Source of the DNA: Lamellibrachia columna
Lineage: Eukaryota; Annelida; Polychaeta; Sabellida; Siboglinidae
Direction of reading: 5' to 3'
Length of the DNA stretch: 64,000 nt
NCBI GenBank assembly: GCA_963662155.1
Contig: OY759263.1
Coordinates: forward strand, 33,729,602-33,793,601
Each line of letters starts with the position of its first letter. The first letter of the stretch is position 1. Both the position numbers and the translations under genes were made by a program. Positions 1-11,740 of this stretch are shown one piece after another. The notes beneath the pieces are model-generated. The model saw only the letters and a program-made list of their open reading frames with translations, ran no database searches and had not been told where the DNA came from.

Positions 1-1577
1 CAAGGATATTTTGCTAGTAAGTCCCCAAATGCATTCAGTGTACAGGTTTATGTGATCAATTTCGAGCAGCTTTCTATGCAGCTTTCTACACAGCTATACC
101 ACATTAAGCAACATAGTAAACAAACACGGTTAGAAATAACCTACAACCAAGTAAGTCAGACCCAGAAAGCAGCGTGACAGCACTGCAGTAAAACAGTGAT
201 AATCCGGTGGTTACTACCAGCTGTTGAAAGACTGATGCTAAACATTGACTCCCGGGCCAGTCAATGCAGTGTTCTTGGCATAACATTTGACTATGCAGTG
301 ATTCTACCAATGATTTGTTGTATCAACTGTAACTACTTCTGCTGTCGCAGAAGTAGTTACACAATTTATGTTCCAAATTAACTGTTGTGGTACAGTGGTG
401 ACTAATATATGACGCTGATTAATCCTCTTTCATGAGACAACATTCTAGGGTGGAAGTATCCCCAACAAAAGCTCCCCCCACAAACCTTGTTAATACAACC
501 ACTTGTCAAAATATATATATCAGGTTAAATTATTTCCAATATTGAACCTCAGAGTTTGGGTTCCTGGGGATTTAGCCACTGTAAAAGTTTTGTTATTATT
601 ATTTAATCTAAAAAAATATTTCGGGTCAATTCAGTCACGTCATTAAGGCTCTTTGATAACACTTAAATACAGCATACAGCATACATACAAAGTACATAAT
701 TCAGAAAATAAACCCATACAGAAACTTAAACCCACAACACAAGGGCTACATTATAAGCACCTTGGTACATGGTAAATCACCCCCCCCCGCCCATACTACC
801 ACCCTGGACCTGGGTAATTATCCGACTGCAATATCCACTAAAAATATGTGGAGGAAATTTCAGGCATCTGGTAATATTTCGTTGATGTCAACAGAGACAA
901 AAATGATAAACGGTATCTGTGAAAAGTTGTTTTCAAAAATGCATTTTACTGATGCATTCTGGGAATGGCTGGCAGACAAAACCCATTAACGCAGATAATG
1001 CCTGGTACCACTGAGTAATAAAAAATGGCTCACATGTCTACACTATACATTATTGAAATAATCCATGAGGGATGCCTCTCTTTGATGACATTTCCGTTTG
1101 TCAATCTTGTAGTCCATCAAACACCCACACAAAGTGTCAGCTACATTAACATTCCTTCAGCTTGAAAGGTATTTTTTCAAAGAAGGGTACTTTCTTAATG
1201 GAGACAAGTGGAGTATTAAACTGGATCGCAATTTCCTTATTATTTATATTAACATCATAATGTGCAGTCACTAATACATGCCTCTTTCATATGACCTTAA
1301 CAGTCAGATATAAAACTCATTCATGGGGTGCGCAATTTTTATTACAGAAGATTTAGAGGAGGTTAAAAATGTAATTTATTTCCCATGTTTGTTTGCTACA
1401 CAAACTACCAGTGTGGAATAGGCTTCACTGTGTCACTCAGTGTGGTAGTCATTTCATAATAACTATAATCATAACAATGATAACAACAGCAATACTAACA
1501 ACAATAATAACAACAATATTATCTAACACTAATATTAATCATCCATTATCATCACCACCACCATCATCATTGGTTGG
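1..1577. other. No gene recognised
   Basis: AT-rich non-coding sequence with no frame I would call coding. It holds a short poly-C run near 780 and an AAC/AAT-type simple region around 1450-1530 leading into the first minisatellite. Confidence 0.5.
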
Positions 1578-1988
1578 CCGGAGCTGGAACACTGACGAGC
1601 CGGAGCACTGACGAGCCGGAGCACTGACGAGCCGGAGCACTGACGAGCCGAGGCACTGACAAGCCGGAGCACTGACGAGCCGGAGCACTGACGAGCCGGA
1701 GCACTGACGAGCCGGAGCACTGACGAGCCAGAGCAATGATGAGCCAGATCACTGACGCCGGAACACTGACGAGCCGGAGCAATGATGAGCCAGAGCAATG
1801 ATGAGCCAGAGCACTGACGAGCCAGAGCAATGATGAGCCAGAGCACTGACGAGCCGGAGCACTGACGAGCCAGAGCAATGATGAGCCAGAGCACTGACGA
1901 GCCGGAGCACTGACGAGCCGGAGCAATGCTGAGCCAGAGCACTGACGCCAGAGCACTGATGAGCCGGAGCACTGATGAGCCCGAGCAT
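1578..1988. repeat. Minisatellite, 16-bp unit, about 25 copies
   Basis: Tandem copies of GAGCCGGAGCACTGAC with substitutions (GGAGCAATGATGAGCCAGAGC and similar). A few shortened units (GACGCCGGAACACTGAC) break the phase. GC-rich compared with its flanks. Because 3 x 16 is divisible by 3, minus-strand frames stay open for over 140 codons with a 16-residue period; these are repeat artefacts, not a protein. Confidence 0.95.
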
Positions 1989-2516
1989 TAAAAGTTGACT
2001 TTACATAGGGATGGTAGGTGAGCCACTTCAACATGAAGGCCATTGAAGGGTTTCAAAGATGAGTTTGTTGTATGTTTGTCTTTGGTTCCCTTTGTTTTCC
2101 TGCCATCAGTGGGTGTCCACCTGCCATCAGTGGGTGTCCACCAGGTGAACATTGACACACTCTTTGTGATGACACAAGTGACACGTTAGTTGGATCACTT
2201 ATCAATGGCTAATTGGCTAGACCCACAAATTGCTAGGTACAGCACCTCTTGCCATGACATGTATTACCTGACATCAGTAACATGTGAAATCACCTGCAGT
2301 GCTGTCATTTCATACCAGTTAGAATCCAGGGAAGGGAAACAGACCATGTAATATCAGTCTACTCCCTGGGGCTAAACATCTGTCACACAGGGTTTTTATG
2401 GTCTTCCCGGTGTCCATGACATCCCTGAGAAGTATACAGTTCCTACTAAGGAAGACAAAGATTTGGGGGAAGAATATCAGAATGCATTCCCATAGGCGTG
2501 ACAAATCTAATAAGCC
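1989..2516. other. No gene recognised; one 21-bp direct duplication
   Basis: Unique non-coding DNA. At about 2100-2142 a 21-bp segment (CTGCCATCAGTGGGTGTCCAC, less its last base) occurs twice in direct tandem. Nothing else stands out. Confidence 0.5.
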
Positions 2517-3084
2517 TAATAAGCTTACAGCATAAGATTACGACCTAATAAGCTTACAGCATAAGATTACGACCTAATAAGCTTACAGCAAAAGATTACG
2601 ACCTAACAAGCTTACAGCATAAGATTACGACCTAACAAGCTTACAGCATAAGATTACGACCTAATAAGCTTACAGCATAAGATTACGACCTAATAAGCTT
2701 ACAGCAAAAGATTACAACCTAATAAGCTTACAGCAAAAGATTACGACCTAATAAACTTACAGCATAAGATTACGACCTAATAAGCTTACAGCATAAGATT
2801 ACGACCTAATAAGCTTACAGCAAAAGATTACGACCTAATAAGCTTACAGCATAAGATTACGACCTAATAAGCTTACAGCAAAAGATTACGACCTAATAAG
2901 CTTACAGCATAAGATTACGACCTAACAAGCTTACAGCATAAGATTACGACCTAACAAGCTTACAGCATAAGATTACGACCTAACAAGCTTACAGCATAAG
3001 ATTACGACCTAATAAGCTTACAGCATAATATTACGACCTAATAAGCTTACAGCATAAGATTACGATATATAATAAGCTTACAGT
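2517..3084. repeat. Minisatellite, 29-bp unit, about 19-20 copies
   Basis: Tandem array starting AATAAGCTTACAGCATAAGA and ending TTACGACCT. Two common variants (CATAAG / CAAAAG and AATAAG / AACAAG) are interspersed, so nearly every unit carries a HindIII site. The last copies are degraded (GATATATAATAAG). Confidence 0.95.
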
Positions 3085-3289
3085 ATGCTTTAAAAATAAC
3101 TGGGTCATCGAAAAATGTCAAGGAATCTGTCCTTATAAGCATACACCAAATTTTTTTTCTCTATACAATAAGGTAACTGTTTAACACTAGTGGTGTCATA
3201 TGGTGACTAGTGTAGAACAACTGAAAAGTGGTGCCAACTGTTTAACACCAGACGGTGAAATTTTTCTTTCAGTTGTTCCACACTAGTCA

Positions 3290-3410
3290 AATGCAGCGGC
3301 TCAGTGGTTAGTGCATCAGAGTGTCAGCCCAGAGAACCAGGGTTCCAGTCCACCTGTTGCCATTTTGAAATTTAATAAATGTGTAACCTGTTGTGGACTC
3401 AAAACTCAAG
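3290..3410 (+). mobile_element. tRNA-derived SINE, family B, 5' half
   Basis: A tRNA-like head is seen: an A-box-like segment (CTCAGTGGTTAGTGC) followed about 35 bp later by a B-box-like segment (GGGTTCCAGTCC). The body CATTTTGAAATTT...GTGTAACCTGT...GGACTC matches the bodies at 53105 and 60690. The copy is diverged and incomplete. A genuine tRNA gene is unlikely because the stems do not pair. Confidence 0.6.
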
Positions 3411-3708
3411 CACACAGTGCACCAATTGTGTGTATGTGCACACGGGTGTGCATGCATGCGTGCATGTCTATCTGTACCGATATTCCATGTCGCAAACTGT
3501 CTAGTTCCCAAGGAATGTACTCTTCTCCTGACATCACAACAAACAATGACCGGTTACATCCGTGGTTAGACACAAATGCCCACTAAGTTGCCCTTTGACC
3601 AAACACACGGCCACCATTACTGGACGTCTGATAAGAATTACTTATAAATGGTTTTCACTCTACCAACAATGGCGTCGAGTCTTGTTGTTCTATCCCAAAT
3701 TCCCAATT

Positions 3709-3760
3709 GATGCACACACATGCGCATGCGCGCGCATGCATGCACACACACACACACACT
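3709..3760. repeat. CA/TG and GCATGC microsatellite
   Basis: Alternating purine-pyrimidine tract of CACACA, TGCGCATGCGCGCGCATGCATG and (CA)7. It is a simple sequence that could adopt Z-DNA. Confidence 0.9.
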
Positions 3761-3795
3761 AATTCTCCAAGGGTAGCCGAACTGTGCAATTTCTC

Positions 3796-3990
3796 AAGTA
3801 CAAAAAGCTTAAATGCTTAGGCCACATTAAGAGGTATGATGGATTAGAAATGCTGGAGGGAATATTGCAGGGAAAAGAAACAGGCAATTCATGACAAAGA
3901 TGGCAGAAAGACATCACAGATGTCTTCAGAACTGCGGCACAGGCGGGTAGAACGGCTGGAGAATGACATCAATTTCACATAAAAAAATAG
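3796..3990 (+). mobile_element. Non-LTR retrotransposon 3' coding fragment (RTE/L1-like C-terminus)
   Basis: A conceptual + strand frame reads KLKCLGHIKRYDGLEMLEG, then a Gly/Lys-rich stretch, a stop, and QRWQKDITDVFRTAAQAGR. The pattern (L-G-H-x-x-R-x-D-G-L-E...G-K...R-W-x-x-D-I-T-D) is the C-terminal region following reverse transcriptase in RTE-type LINEs. In-frame stops and loss of everything upstream show a dead, 5'-truncated copy. Clade assignment is tentative. Confidence 0.6.
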
Positions 3991-4430
3991 TTGGGCAGCA
4001 TATAATATTTGTGAACAGGATGTGCAATTTAAAGAAGAGCTCAACTTATTTGACCAGATTCGCTGTCAACCTTTGTCAACCATACTACACCCTTCAGACT
4101 GTGATAAATTTATCTCCATGACTTTTGTGTGACACAGATCACATTGCGTAACATGACTCCGTTCTTGAGTAACAACAAAAGTAATTTTTTGCTGGCTGCA
4201 CTCAACGAAATGGCTAATTGAAGTAATATCTTGCAGCATCGTTCAACTTTGGAGGTTTTCAAGAGCTTCAAAGCACACAGTGTTGGACCTTTGTGACTGC
4301 GGCCCGGATTTAAAAGTTTACTATTTCAAACGCTGTTTTTTTTCATATGGAACTCTTGAAAGAAACCATGTTATCATAAGACTCATTTTCTTATTTGATA
4401 AACACAGGACATATTGTGCATCTCTGCAGA

Positions 4431-5797
4431 GAAGTAACATGGATAGTTGATGGAGGTACAGACAGAGAAGTAACATGGATAGTCGATGGAGGTACAGATA
4501 GAGAAGTAACATGGATAGTTGATGGAGGTACAGACAGGGAAGTAACATGGATAGTTGATGGAGGTACAGACAGAGAAGTAACATGGATAGTTGATGGAGG
4601 TACAGATAGAGAAGTAACATGGATAGTTGATGGAGGTACAGACAGGGAAGTAACATGGATAGTCGATGGAGGTACAGACAGGGAAGTAACATGGATAGTT
4701 GATGGAGGTACAGACAGAGAAGTAACATGGATAGTCGATGGAGATACAGACAGGGAAGTAACATGGATAGTTGATGGAGGTACAGAGAAGCAACATGGAC
4801 AGTCGATGAAGGTACAGACAGGGAAGTAACATGGATAGTTGATGGAGGTACAGACAGAGAAGTAACATGGACAGTCGATGGAGGTACAGACAGAGAAGTA
4901 ACATGGATAGTTGATGGAGGTACAGACAGGGAAGTAACATGGACAGTCGATGGAGGTACAGACAGGGAAGTAACATGGACAGTTGATGGAGGTACAGACA
5001 GGGAAGTAACATGGATAGTTGATGGAGGTACAGACAGAGAAGTAACATGGATAGTTGATGGAGGTACAGACAGGGAAGTAACGTGGACAGTTGATGGAGG
5101 TACAGACAGGGAAGTAACATGGATAGTTGATGGAGGTACAGACAGAGAAGTAACATGGACAATTGATGGAGGTACAGACAGGGAAGTAACATGGATAGTT
5201 GATGGAGGTACAGATAGGGAAGTAACATGGATAGTTGATGGAGGTACAGATAGGGAAGTAACATGGATAGTTGATGGAGGTACAGACAGGGAAGTAACAT
5301 GGATAGTTGATGCAGGTACAGACAGAGAAGTAACATGGATAGTTGATGGAGGTACAGACAGAGAAGTAACATGGATAGTTGATGGAGGTACAGACAGGGA
5401 AGTAACATGGATAGTTGATGGAGGTACAGATAGGGAAGTAACATGGATAGTTGATGGAGGTACAGATAGGGAAGTAACATGGATAGTTGATGGAGGTACA
5501 GATAGGGAAGTAACATGGATAGTTGATGGAGGTACAGATAGGGAAGTAACATGGATAGTTGATGGAGGTACAGACAGGGAAGTAACATGGATAGTTGATG
5601 CAGGTACAGACAGGGAAGTAACATGGATAGTTGATGCAGGTACAGACAGAGAAGTAACATGGATAGTTGATGGAGGTACAGACAGGGAAGTAACATGGAT
5701 AGTTGATGGAGGTACAGATAGGGAAGTAACATGGATAGTTGATGGAGGTACAGACAGAGAAGTAACATGGATAGTTGATGGAGGTACAGACAGAGAA
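4431..5797. repeat. Minisatellite, 36-bp unit, about 38 copies
   Basis: Unit begins GAAGTAACATGGATAGTTGA and ends GGAGGTACAGACAGA or GATAGG. Substitutions recur at a few fixed positions (GACAGA / GACAGG / GATAGG, ATAGTT / ACAGTC, GGAGG / GCAGG). One unit near 4780 is shortened. Since 36 is divisible by 3 and the unit has no stop in several frames, open frames of about 490 codons occur in three minus-strand frames plus one plus-strand frame. That is evidence of repetition, not of coding. Confidence 0.97.
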
Positions 5798-5974
5798 GAC
5801 ACCAGACACTTGTAAACTCCTCATTCTCACGCATTTGTTCATTAACATTTCACATAATTTATTATACAAACACAAGAGACAAATGTATAAAATAAGTCAT
5901 ATATAAACGATGTAGTAGAAAGTGAAAGTGAAAACAATACAATTGTTTTAGCGTGTAAGTTGTCACTGACTCAG

Positions 5975-6135
5975 TATAGGAATGAAGTAACAATTTTCTT
6001 CTAATCACAACTACTGAGATTTACCTACTCCACGTTTCTGCTACCGTCCGGTAGCCTTCATCAGGAAATGAATTCTTTGTTGAGTTAGTAAATCTCAGTA
6101 GTTGTCATTAAAAGAAAACCATTACTTCATTGTTC
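5975..6135. mobile_element. Inverted-repeat element (MITE-like)
   Basis: CAACTACTGAGATTTAC at 6008-6024 is the exact reverse complement of 6088-6104. The pairing continues outward imperfectly for about 30 bp on each side (AATGAAGTAAC...TTTTCTT against AAGAAAA...GTTACTTCATT-like). The loop carries a smaller palindrome, CTACCGTCCGGTAG. It looks like a short non-autonomous DNA element; no clear target duplication was found. Confidence 0.55.
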
Positions 6136-6175
6136 ACCACCAACCTAATGAACATTTTCACAAATCTGTACAGGA

Positions 6176-6490
6176 AGTTTAGCTACTTTTCAGCATCACA
6201 AAGTTAGCTACCTTTCAGAATCACAAAGTTAGCTACCTTTAAACAGCACAAAGTTTAGCTACCTTTCAGTGTCACAAAGTTTAACTACTTTCAGTGTCAC
6301 AAAGTTTAGCTACCTTTCAGCGTCACAAAGTTTAGCTACCTTTCAACGTCACAAAGTTTAGCTACCTTTCAGCATCACAAAGTTTAGCTACCTTTCAGCA
6401 TCACAAAGTTTAGCTACCTTTCAGCGTCACAATGTTTAGCTACCTTTCAGCGTCACAAAGTTTAGCTACCTTTCAGCGTCACAAAGTTTT
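6176..6490. repeat. Minisatellite, 26-bp unit, about 12 copies
   Basis: Tandem CACAAAGTTTAGCTACCTTT + CAGCGT with single-base variants (CAGCATT, CAACG, one AAACAG). The first copies are shorter (AAGTTAGC). Confidence 0.93.
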
Positions 6491-6796
6491 GCTTTAGAGA
6501 CCTACGTTGGCATCAGACTGAATTGCACAATTGGATCATCTCTACCATCACCTAGGCCACAAAACTGCGGTCTAGTCGTGTCATTGAAGCTCGCTGCCAG
6601 TAACACGCCTTCAATGTGGACAGCTTGGGAAGCCGCTCTCAAATACAATTATGCACATCACCGCAATAAACCCGAAAATGCCACTGAAGTGAAACTAAGA
6701 GAATCACAGTTGAAGCTTGACAATGCTGATGCAGTCTTCAAGAAAACAACTGCGCGCATCAATGCAATAACCCGAAATTTACCATTATTGAAGATT
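6491..6796 (+). other. Unassigned open frame, about 100 codons, coding-like
   Basis: One + frame is open from the preceding array to about 6868. Its central part, around WTAWEAALKYNYAHHRNK and later ESQLKLDNADAVFKK, is rich in charged and Ala/Leu residues like an alpha-helical or coiled-coil segment. There is no ATG at the start of the open stretch and no clear splice pair. It could be an exon, a retrotransposon gag remnant or chance. I do not recognise the family. Confidence 0.25.
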
Positions 6797-6834
6797 AAAA
6801 AAAAATTTTTTTTTATCTTCCTGGGTTATTGCAT
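6762..6834. repeat. Inverted repeat / hairpin with A9-T9 core
   Basis: ATGCAATAACCC at 6762-6773 pairs perfectly with GGGTTATTGCAT at 6823-6834. Inside, GAAGAT (6790-6795) pairs with ATCTTC (6815-6820) and A9 (6797-6805) abuts T9 (6806-6814). The left side has a 14-nt bulge. No coding role is evident. Confidence 0.8.
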
Positions 6835-6869
6835 GGATGTGCACAATTATAATTTCTTTTGCCATTGAG

Positions 6870-8124
6870 TTTGCAGAGACAAATGGTGCACGTGCATGCG
6901 CATGCATGTGTGTAGTGTGCGTGCATTGTCTGCAAGCATGCATGATAATTGTCTTGATAGACTAACACAGGGGGTCAGTATTGTATACCAAAAGTCAGCA
7001 TCCATGGTTTTCATAAAAACATGCATGCACACAACATCTGAAATGGTTTAGTCACCCCCCCACCATTCTGCACCCATTCCCATCACCAAATACATATTTC
7101 AGATCAAGGGGGTCCAAGGTTTAACATCTGTCAGAAGGTATCAATTGTTCATAGTATTATTAACCCCACTTTGCTGGCCGTAACTAGGTCTCAGACCCTC
7201 AAACCATTGGTCATTGTATTCTTCCTTGTCTTCCTCTTGGCAAACAAAGTGGCTTGATGGTTTGGCACTGACCTTATGACCATACAGTCCAGGGTACAGA
7301 TCTCGGATTGACAAACAAAAAAATACTGCTCATGGCATAATTAATATAAAATTTTCTAAAGGAGTGAAAATATACCTCGGGGATTAGACGCTAAAAGTCC
7401 AGGTCCTGGTATCTCTGCCTGGAGAAATAAAAGCTACCACAAAATTTCATCCGTATTGGATCTTTTACATCTGGTGGCAGGAGAACTCACATGTCAACTC
7501 TGCTGAAACTGATGTGCCTGGCTCAGGACTGCTTATAAACAAGTTCGTTTACTAAGAGAGGTTCCATTGCTGTTTTCTTGTGTGGACGGCCACCCCAGCA
7601 ATTACTTCAAACACGTATTTTGGGATCCGGTTACAAAATAACAAAGGTGGAATTCGCATGTTATATTGGAATTTATGACTGCCAGTAACCTGCTGTGAAC
7701 CCAAATCTATCTGTAACCCAAAAAATTTGCCAACTCTCGTGCACACCTCAATTGAATTAATTTATTATACAGAAGCTCTTTCCACATATAAGCCACATTA
7801 CTTTCTATACTGCAATTTATTTATTGTTATTATTATTTATTTACACAGTGTTTTATAATTTTTTCTATTTGTGGTATTGAATATTTAAGACACATAGTCT
7901 ACGCTTATTTTTATTACTCACTTAACTTAGTGTAAAGCACTTTCATTTGTAATTGTTCACTTAAAAAGCACTACATCAAGGACCAACATTATTATTATTA
8001 TGAATAATACCATTAACCAGCAATAAATTATATATTTTAACACAGCAAGAGTGATCAGTTATGTATATAAATATTGAGCAAAAACACTTAAATTGCTTCA
8101 CTCTGTATATGAATACCAGTTATT
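6870..8124. other. No gene recognised
   Basis: Non-coding. A short GCATGCATG-rich simple tract lies near 6893-6945. A possible much-decayed SINE lies around 7240-7470, with a segment resembling the AGACxCTAAAAGxCC / CCTGGTxTC body of family B. AT-rich from 7790 to 8120. Confidence 0.4.
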
Positions 8125-8291
8125 AAGTGTGAATATGTTAAAAAATATAATTGACAGATATCTGATAAGGGCGGGCTACACATAGATGATAAAATTGTTG
8201 GACTCTCAATAAGCCAATGGCTTCCTTGACCACTGGAACTTGTTTTTTGGGATGGCAATCTTGTTAAATCTTATTAAGTTATTAAGTTATG
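8125..8291 (+). mobile_element. CR1-like LINE, extreme 3' end
   Basis: About 165 bp align closely with 53440-53600. The frame reads SVNMLKNIIDRYLIRAGYT then stop, the C-terminus of the reverse transcriptase protein, followed by the shared 3' UTR (GGACTCTCAATAAGCCAATG...). It ends in a short-repeat tail, ATTAAGTTATTAAGTTATG. Strong 5' truncation is usual for this kind of element. Confidence 0.8.
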
Positions 8292-9239
8292 AATGGTGAC
8301 CCCCAAAGAATAAAGTCACACAATGCCCTCCTGTGGGGTGAATAGCTGGGGTAAGACATGATCAGACTAGATCATTAATTTTAGTGTTGGTGATTCACTT
8401 CACCCCAGTCAGCTTGCACAGCAAGGTCACAGTAACAGGTTATTCCACCCAGTCAGCTGACAGATTCCTGGGGTGTCAGAGGCTGATAACTAAAATAGAG
8501 CAAGACTTATATGTACTCATGCAGTTACTGTGAATGGGGTAAACAAGAAGTAGGTAGACCAGCTGTAGTAGTTGTTGTGATGATATCAACGTGTATCGGG
8601 TATGTCAATAAACAACTATATATCTCTGTTTAGTATCTGCTTTTACGCCATATTTCCACCACACATAGCAGAGCTAAAACTAATTGTTTAATATCCTTTT
8701 ATATCATATGCATTTATGAAGACATGGGTATTCGGGGTCATTAATAATCGTCAACACTGACCTAAAGGGGTAAAGGCCAGCATATTAATTTAAATGTCAG
8801 TCGCATGCAAAACATGGCCACCATTGCATCTTGCAGCCATACTACTGTTTTAAACTGCATAACTGCGACATTGTTACTTCAGTATATGTTTGTATCTGGA
8901 AAATTATCAACATTTTAAAGTACTAAAAATCTGAAAAATTATCAACATTTTAAAGTATTAATTCAGGGAGGGAGTCTGAGAATTAGTACGCTTTGTACGA
9001 ATAGATAAATGTCGACAATAATTGTGAAAGGCTCCTTAATTTATGGGAAAAAAATTGCACCATGGACCATCGTAACTGTAATTTTTTTACATGTGTAATC
9101 ATAACTGATTATGTAATAGTCCTGTCAATGTCTCGATAGCTTTCGTTTTGTTTCTCTGTTACCAGTAAAGCTTTAATCTGGAGAACAGGAACTGTTCATG
9201 GTTCTAGGCCAAACTGTTTATATCCATAGCACATTATAA
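8292..9239. other. No gene recognised; one local duplication
   Basis: Non-coding. A segment of about 35 bp containing AAAATTATCAACATTTTAAA is duplicated at about 8898-8960. Nothing else is supported. Confidence 0.45.
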
Positions 9240-9475
9240 AATCTCCAGACCATAAACCTTGGGAAGCTGGGACCAAGTAGTATTTGGATTATGCATATTT
9301 TTACAAACAATATGACGATACCCCCTTGAACGGCATGGTAATTGCTCCTTCTCTGTGGCTGGGCCGACACTGTCAAGTGCCCTGCCTTCTGTAGTCAGAG
9401 ACGTGAGCTCCGTCACTGCTTTCAAGACGGCTTTAAAGACTAATATTTTTGTGCTGCCTTTATAACATTATTCTA
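9240..9475 (+). mobile_element. LINE C-terminal fragment (CR1/Jockey-type)
   Basis: The + frame at about 9340-9460 reads CSFSVAGPTLSSALPSVVRD, then SSVTAFKTALKTNIF. This is the signature (F-S-x-A-x-P-x-x-W-N-x-L-P-x-x-x-R...F-K-x-x-L-K-T-x-L-F) at the C-terminus of many non-LTR reverse transcriptases, with the usual Trp-Asn replaced by Ser-Ser. Probably the same broad group as the copies at 35690 and 37440. Confidence 0.6.
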
Positions 9476-10154
9476 GACAGCAGCAGTGACTTTTTAATGG
9501 CATGCATCTTTTATTTATTTAACATATTTTTTTACATTTTTTAGTTATTTTAAAATTACTTTAACATTGTTACAAATGTCTAATTTATTCATTATTATTA
9601 TAAACAGAACATTTCCCTCCCAGAGGGCTCAGGAAGAGAGGACCAAACTCGAAAACATTCAGATTATCGTTGTTTACAGAGCATGGATTTGTGGACTATA
9701 GATTGTATACCATAGTAAGCACATAGGTGGAATGTGAAGAGTTCAGTACACTGTAGTACGATGTCACAGCTTTCACCTTTGGCTTGGGACATAAGTTAGA
9801 TTTGACAAGATGAAGTTTGTGAGTACACATCATTGCATGTCATGTCACTGACCCACTCACTGACCCCGTGAAATCGTAGTTTTGTTTTTCAAGAAATTCA
9901 ACATAGGAGATGCTCCCTTTCACAAGTTTTGTCTAAGGCATGCTGCTCATTTCTATATCATGATCCCAGAAGTTAAATACTGGTCTGTCCCCATACCTGC
10001 ACATTTCCTGAGGCCCAAGACTCTGCCCCCCCAATAACAAACCCACACCCTCCTTGGCTCTAGGTTAACACACAACAATCTAACACCTAATGTAACAGGG
10101 CAAATAGCAAAGACCTGTCAGCAGCCTAAAGACAGTTGTTTGAGAAGCAACTAA
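9476..10154. other. No gene recognised
   Basis: AT-rich unique sequence without coding features, SINE boxes or arrays. Confidence 0.45.
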
Positions 10155-10330
10155 TTGCCAAGCCAGAAAGCTGTTGCCATGAAAGCATCCTCTTGCCATG
10201 CAAGTGACCTGTTGCCATGGGAATAACTTGTTACCATGGGAGTGACACAAGAGTAACATACTGACATGGGAATGTTCTGTTGCCATGGGGGTGACATGTT
10301 GCTAGAGGCTGCCTGTTGCCATGGCATCAA
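10155..10330. repeat. Degenerate tandem repeat, about 20-bp motif
   Basis: Loose repetition of CTGTTGCCATGGGAGTGACA-like units (CTCTTGCCATGCAAGTGACC, TTGTTACCATGGGAGTGACA and others). Copies are strongly diverged, suggesting an old array. Confidence 0.6.
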
Positions 10331-10917
10331 CCAAGTGACATATAAATAAATTCCACCTACTGAAACATATCCATTTTTGAGACTTCAGTTGTGTTCCAGT
10401 GCTTCCTGGTATTCACTGGCAGACATAGAGGATTACGGTTGTAACCCTAGCAAAAAATCTTATGAATTCTGCAGACTGCTTCCATGCAAACATATTTTGT
10501 AGTCAATAAAACTTTTAATTTCTAACCAGTTCAAGACACTAAGTCGGCATCTGCACAAACCTATTCGAATTAAGATATACTCGTAAACAATGTGTCTAGT
10601 AATTCTAGTTAATTCAATCTCCTCATTAAGTCATTCCAACCTTCAAAGTCTGGCTGCTTCTGTATGGCAACATCAGCATATCTCCATATTTTTTTTTTAA
10701 ATGGCTGCTAGTTCAACTTCAAAGTAATGTGAAAATAATTGTTTGGATGTGACTCATTCAACAAGTCAACAACAAAGCCAGATTCCCACAGTGGCTGATG
10801 TATAGAGGCAACACCCTGACTATGTTCAATGTCACAGCACACCGTCACTTAACAAACATCTCTGCACATTTTATAGCTTGTCTTAAAAAAGGTGACAGAT
10901 CATTAATCTACTTCCGG
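10331..10917. other. No gene recognised
   Basis: Unique non-coding sequence; nothing supported. Confidence 0.4.
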
Positions 10918-11312
10918 TTCATGTCATACGAATGAAGGGTCAGGTGATTTTGAGATGGCAATTTTTGCTGCCTGAAAAATTATGTTTGAACATGACCAGC
11001 AAATTGAGAACTATGGCAATTATGCTGCACACAGATTAAAATTTGTAGTGGATGGCTGACAACATCCGTGTTAGTACTGGAAGGCTCCCTGGTGTACGAA
11101 GACAGCATCTGGTTGGTTTAGGTGACAAATGACACGCAATATCTTTCATGTTCGTTTTCGCGAAAACAGAATTGTAGGATTTGACAGAAACGCTACTTAA
11201 GGCCAGTGACAAGCTTCATCAAAGTGTGCAGGTTTTGTTAAAACCAAATCGTAATTTTGCACACATGATGAAATTGCTTGACTAACGTTCGTTTCAACGG
11301 GAAAACAATAGT
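10918..11312 (+). repeat. Unclassified interspersed repeat R2, copy 1
   Basis: Shares a diverged but colinear match of about 400 bp with 62576-63012. Shared landmarks in order are GTCATACxAATxAAGGG, GxGACAAATGxCACG, TTCTCGAAAACGAAAC-like, TTTGACAxAAACxCTA, and AATTTTGCxCACA near the end. No coding frame or tRNA-like boxes seen. It may be a non-autonomous DNA element or LINE UTR. Confidence 0.65.
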
Positions 11313-11471
11313 TTAATGAATCTAAACGGAAAAATCACCAACAAACCACAATAGATGTTTGACATACGGGCGGGTCCAACAGTTGAATCTCAACAACAGG
11401 ACACATTTTTCTGATGGTTCCCAGCGAACTGTATCAGCTATTCATAAGATGTGCACTGAAGTAGAAGATAC

Positions 11472-11740
11472 GTTCTTAAATAGCGTGATATCCAGTCCAT
11501 AAGACCACTCAAAGCCCTTTACACTTCACCCCGAGACCTGTTCATTCCAACACCAACTCAACTTCACTGGGAAGTATTAAGCCATGCTGCAATTATTGCA
11601 CGAAGACTATTTGTTCATATATTCACCTCTGTCTATAGCCAGGTACACATTTATAGTCAACTGAGGCAACATGGGGTGAACTAAATTGCCCATGCTTCGA
11701 AACAGCAGCAAGAGGATTCGAACCACCACAAACCCAACCT
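11472..11740 (-). mobile_element. tRNA-derived SINE, family A
   Basis: Reverse-complement match to the SINEs at 32930, 52181 and 54148. The 3' end is near 11472 (TTCTTAAATAGCGTGATATCC, the degraded form of GGATACTGCGCTATATAAGA). The body carries the AGGTCT...GGGGTGAAGTGTAAAG segment, and the B-box region GAGGATTCGAACC lies near 11711. The tRNA head is partly lost. Confidence 0.75.

Noticed and set aside
4321..5875. Open frames of about 490 codons in three minus-strand frames and 144 codons on plus
   Set aside because: All are translations of a 36-bp tandem repeat whose length is a multiple of three and which lacks stops. Simultaneous openness in several frames is the mark of an artefact.
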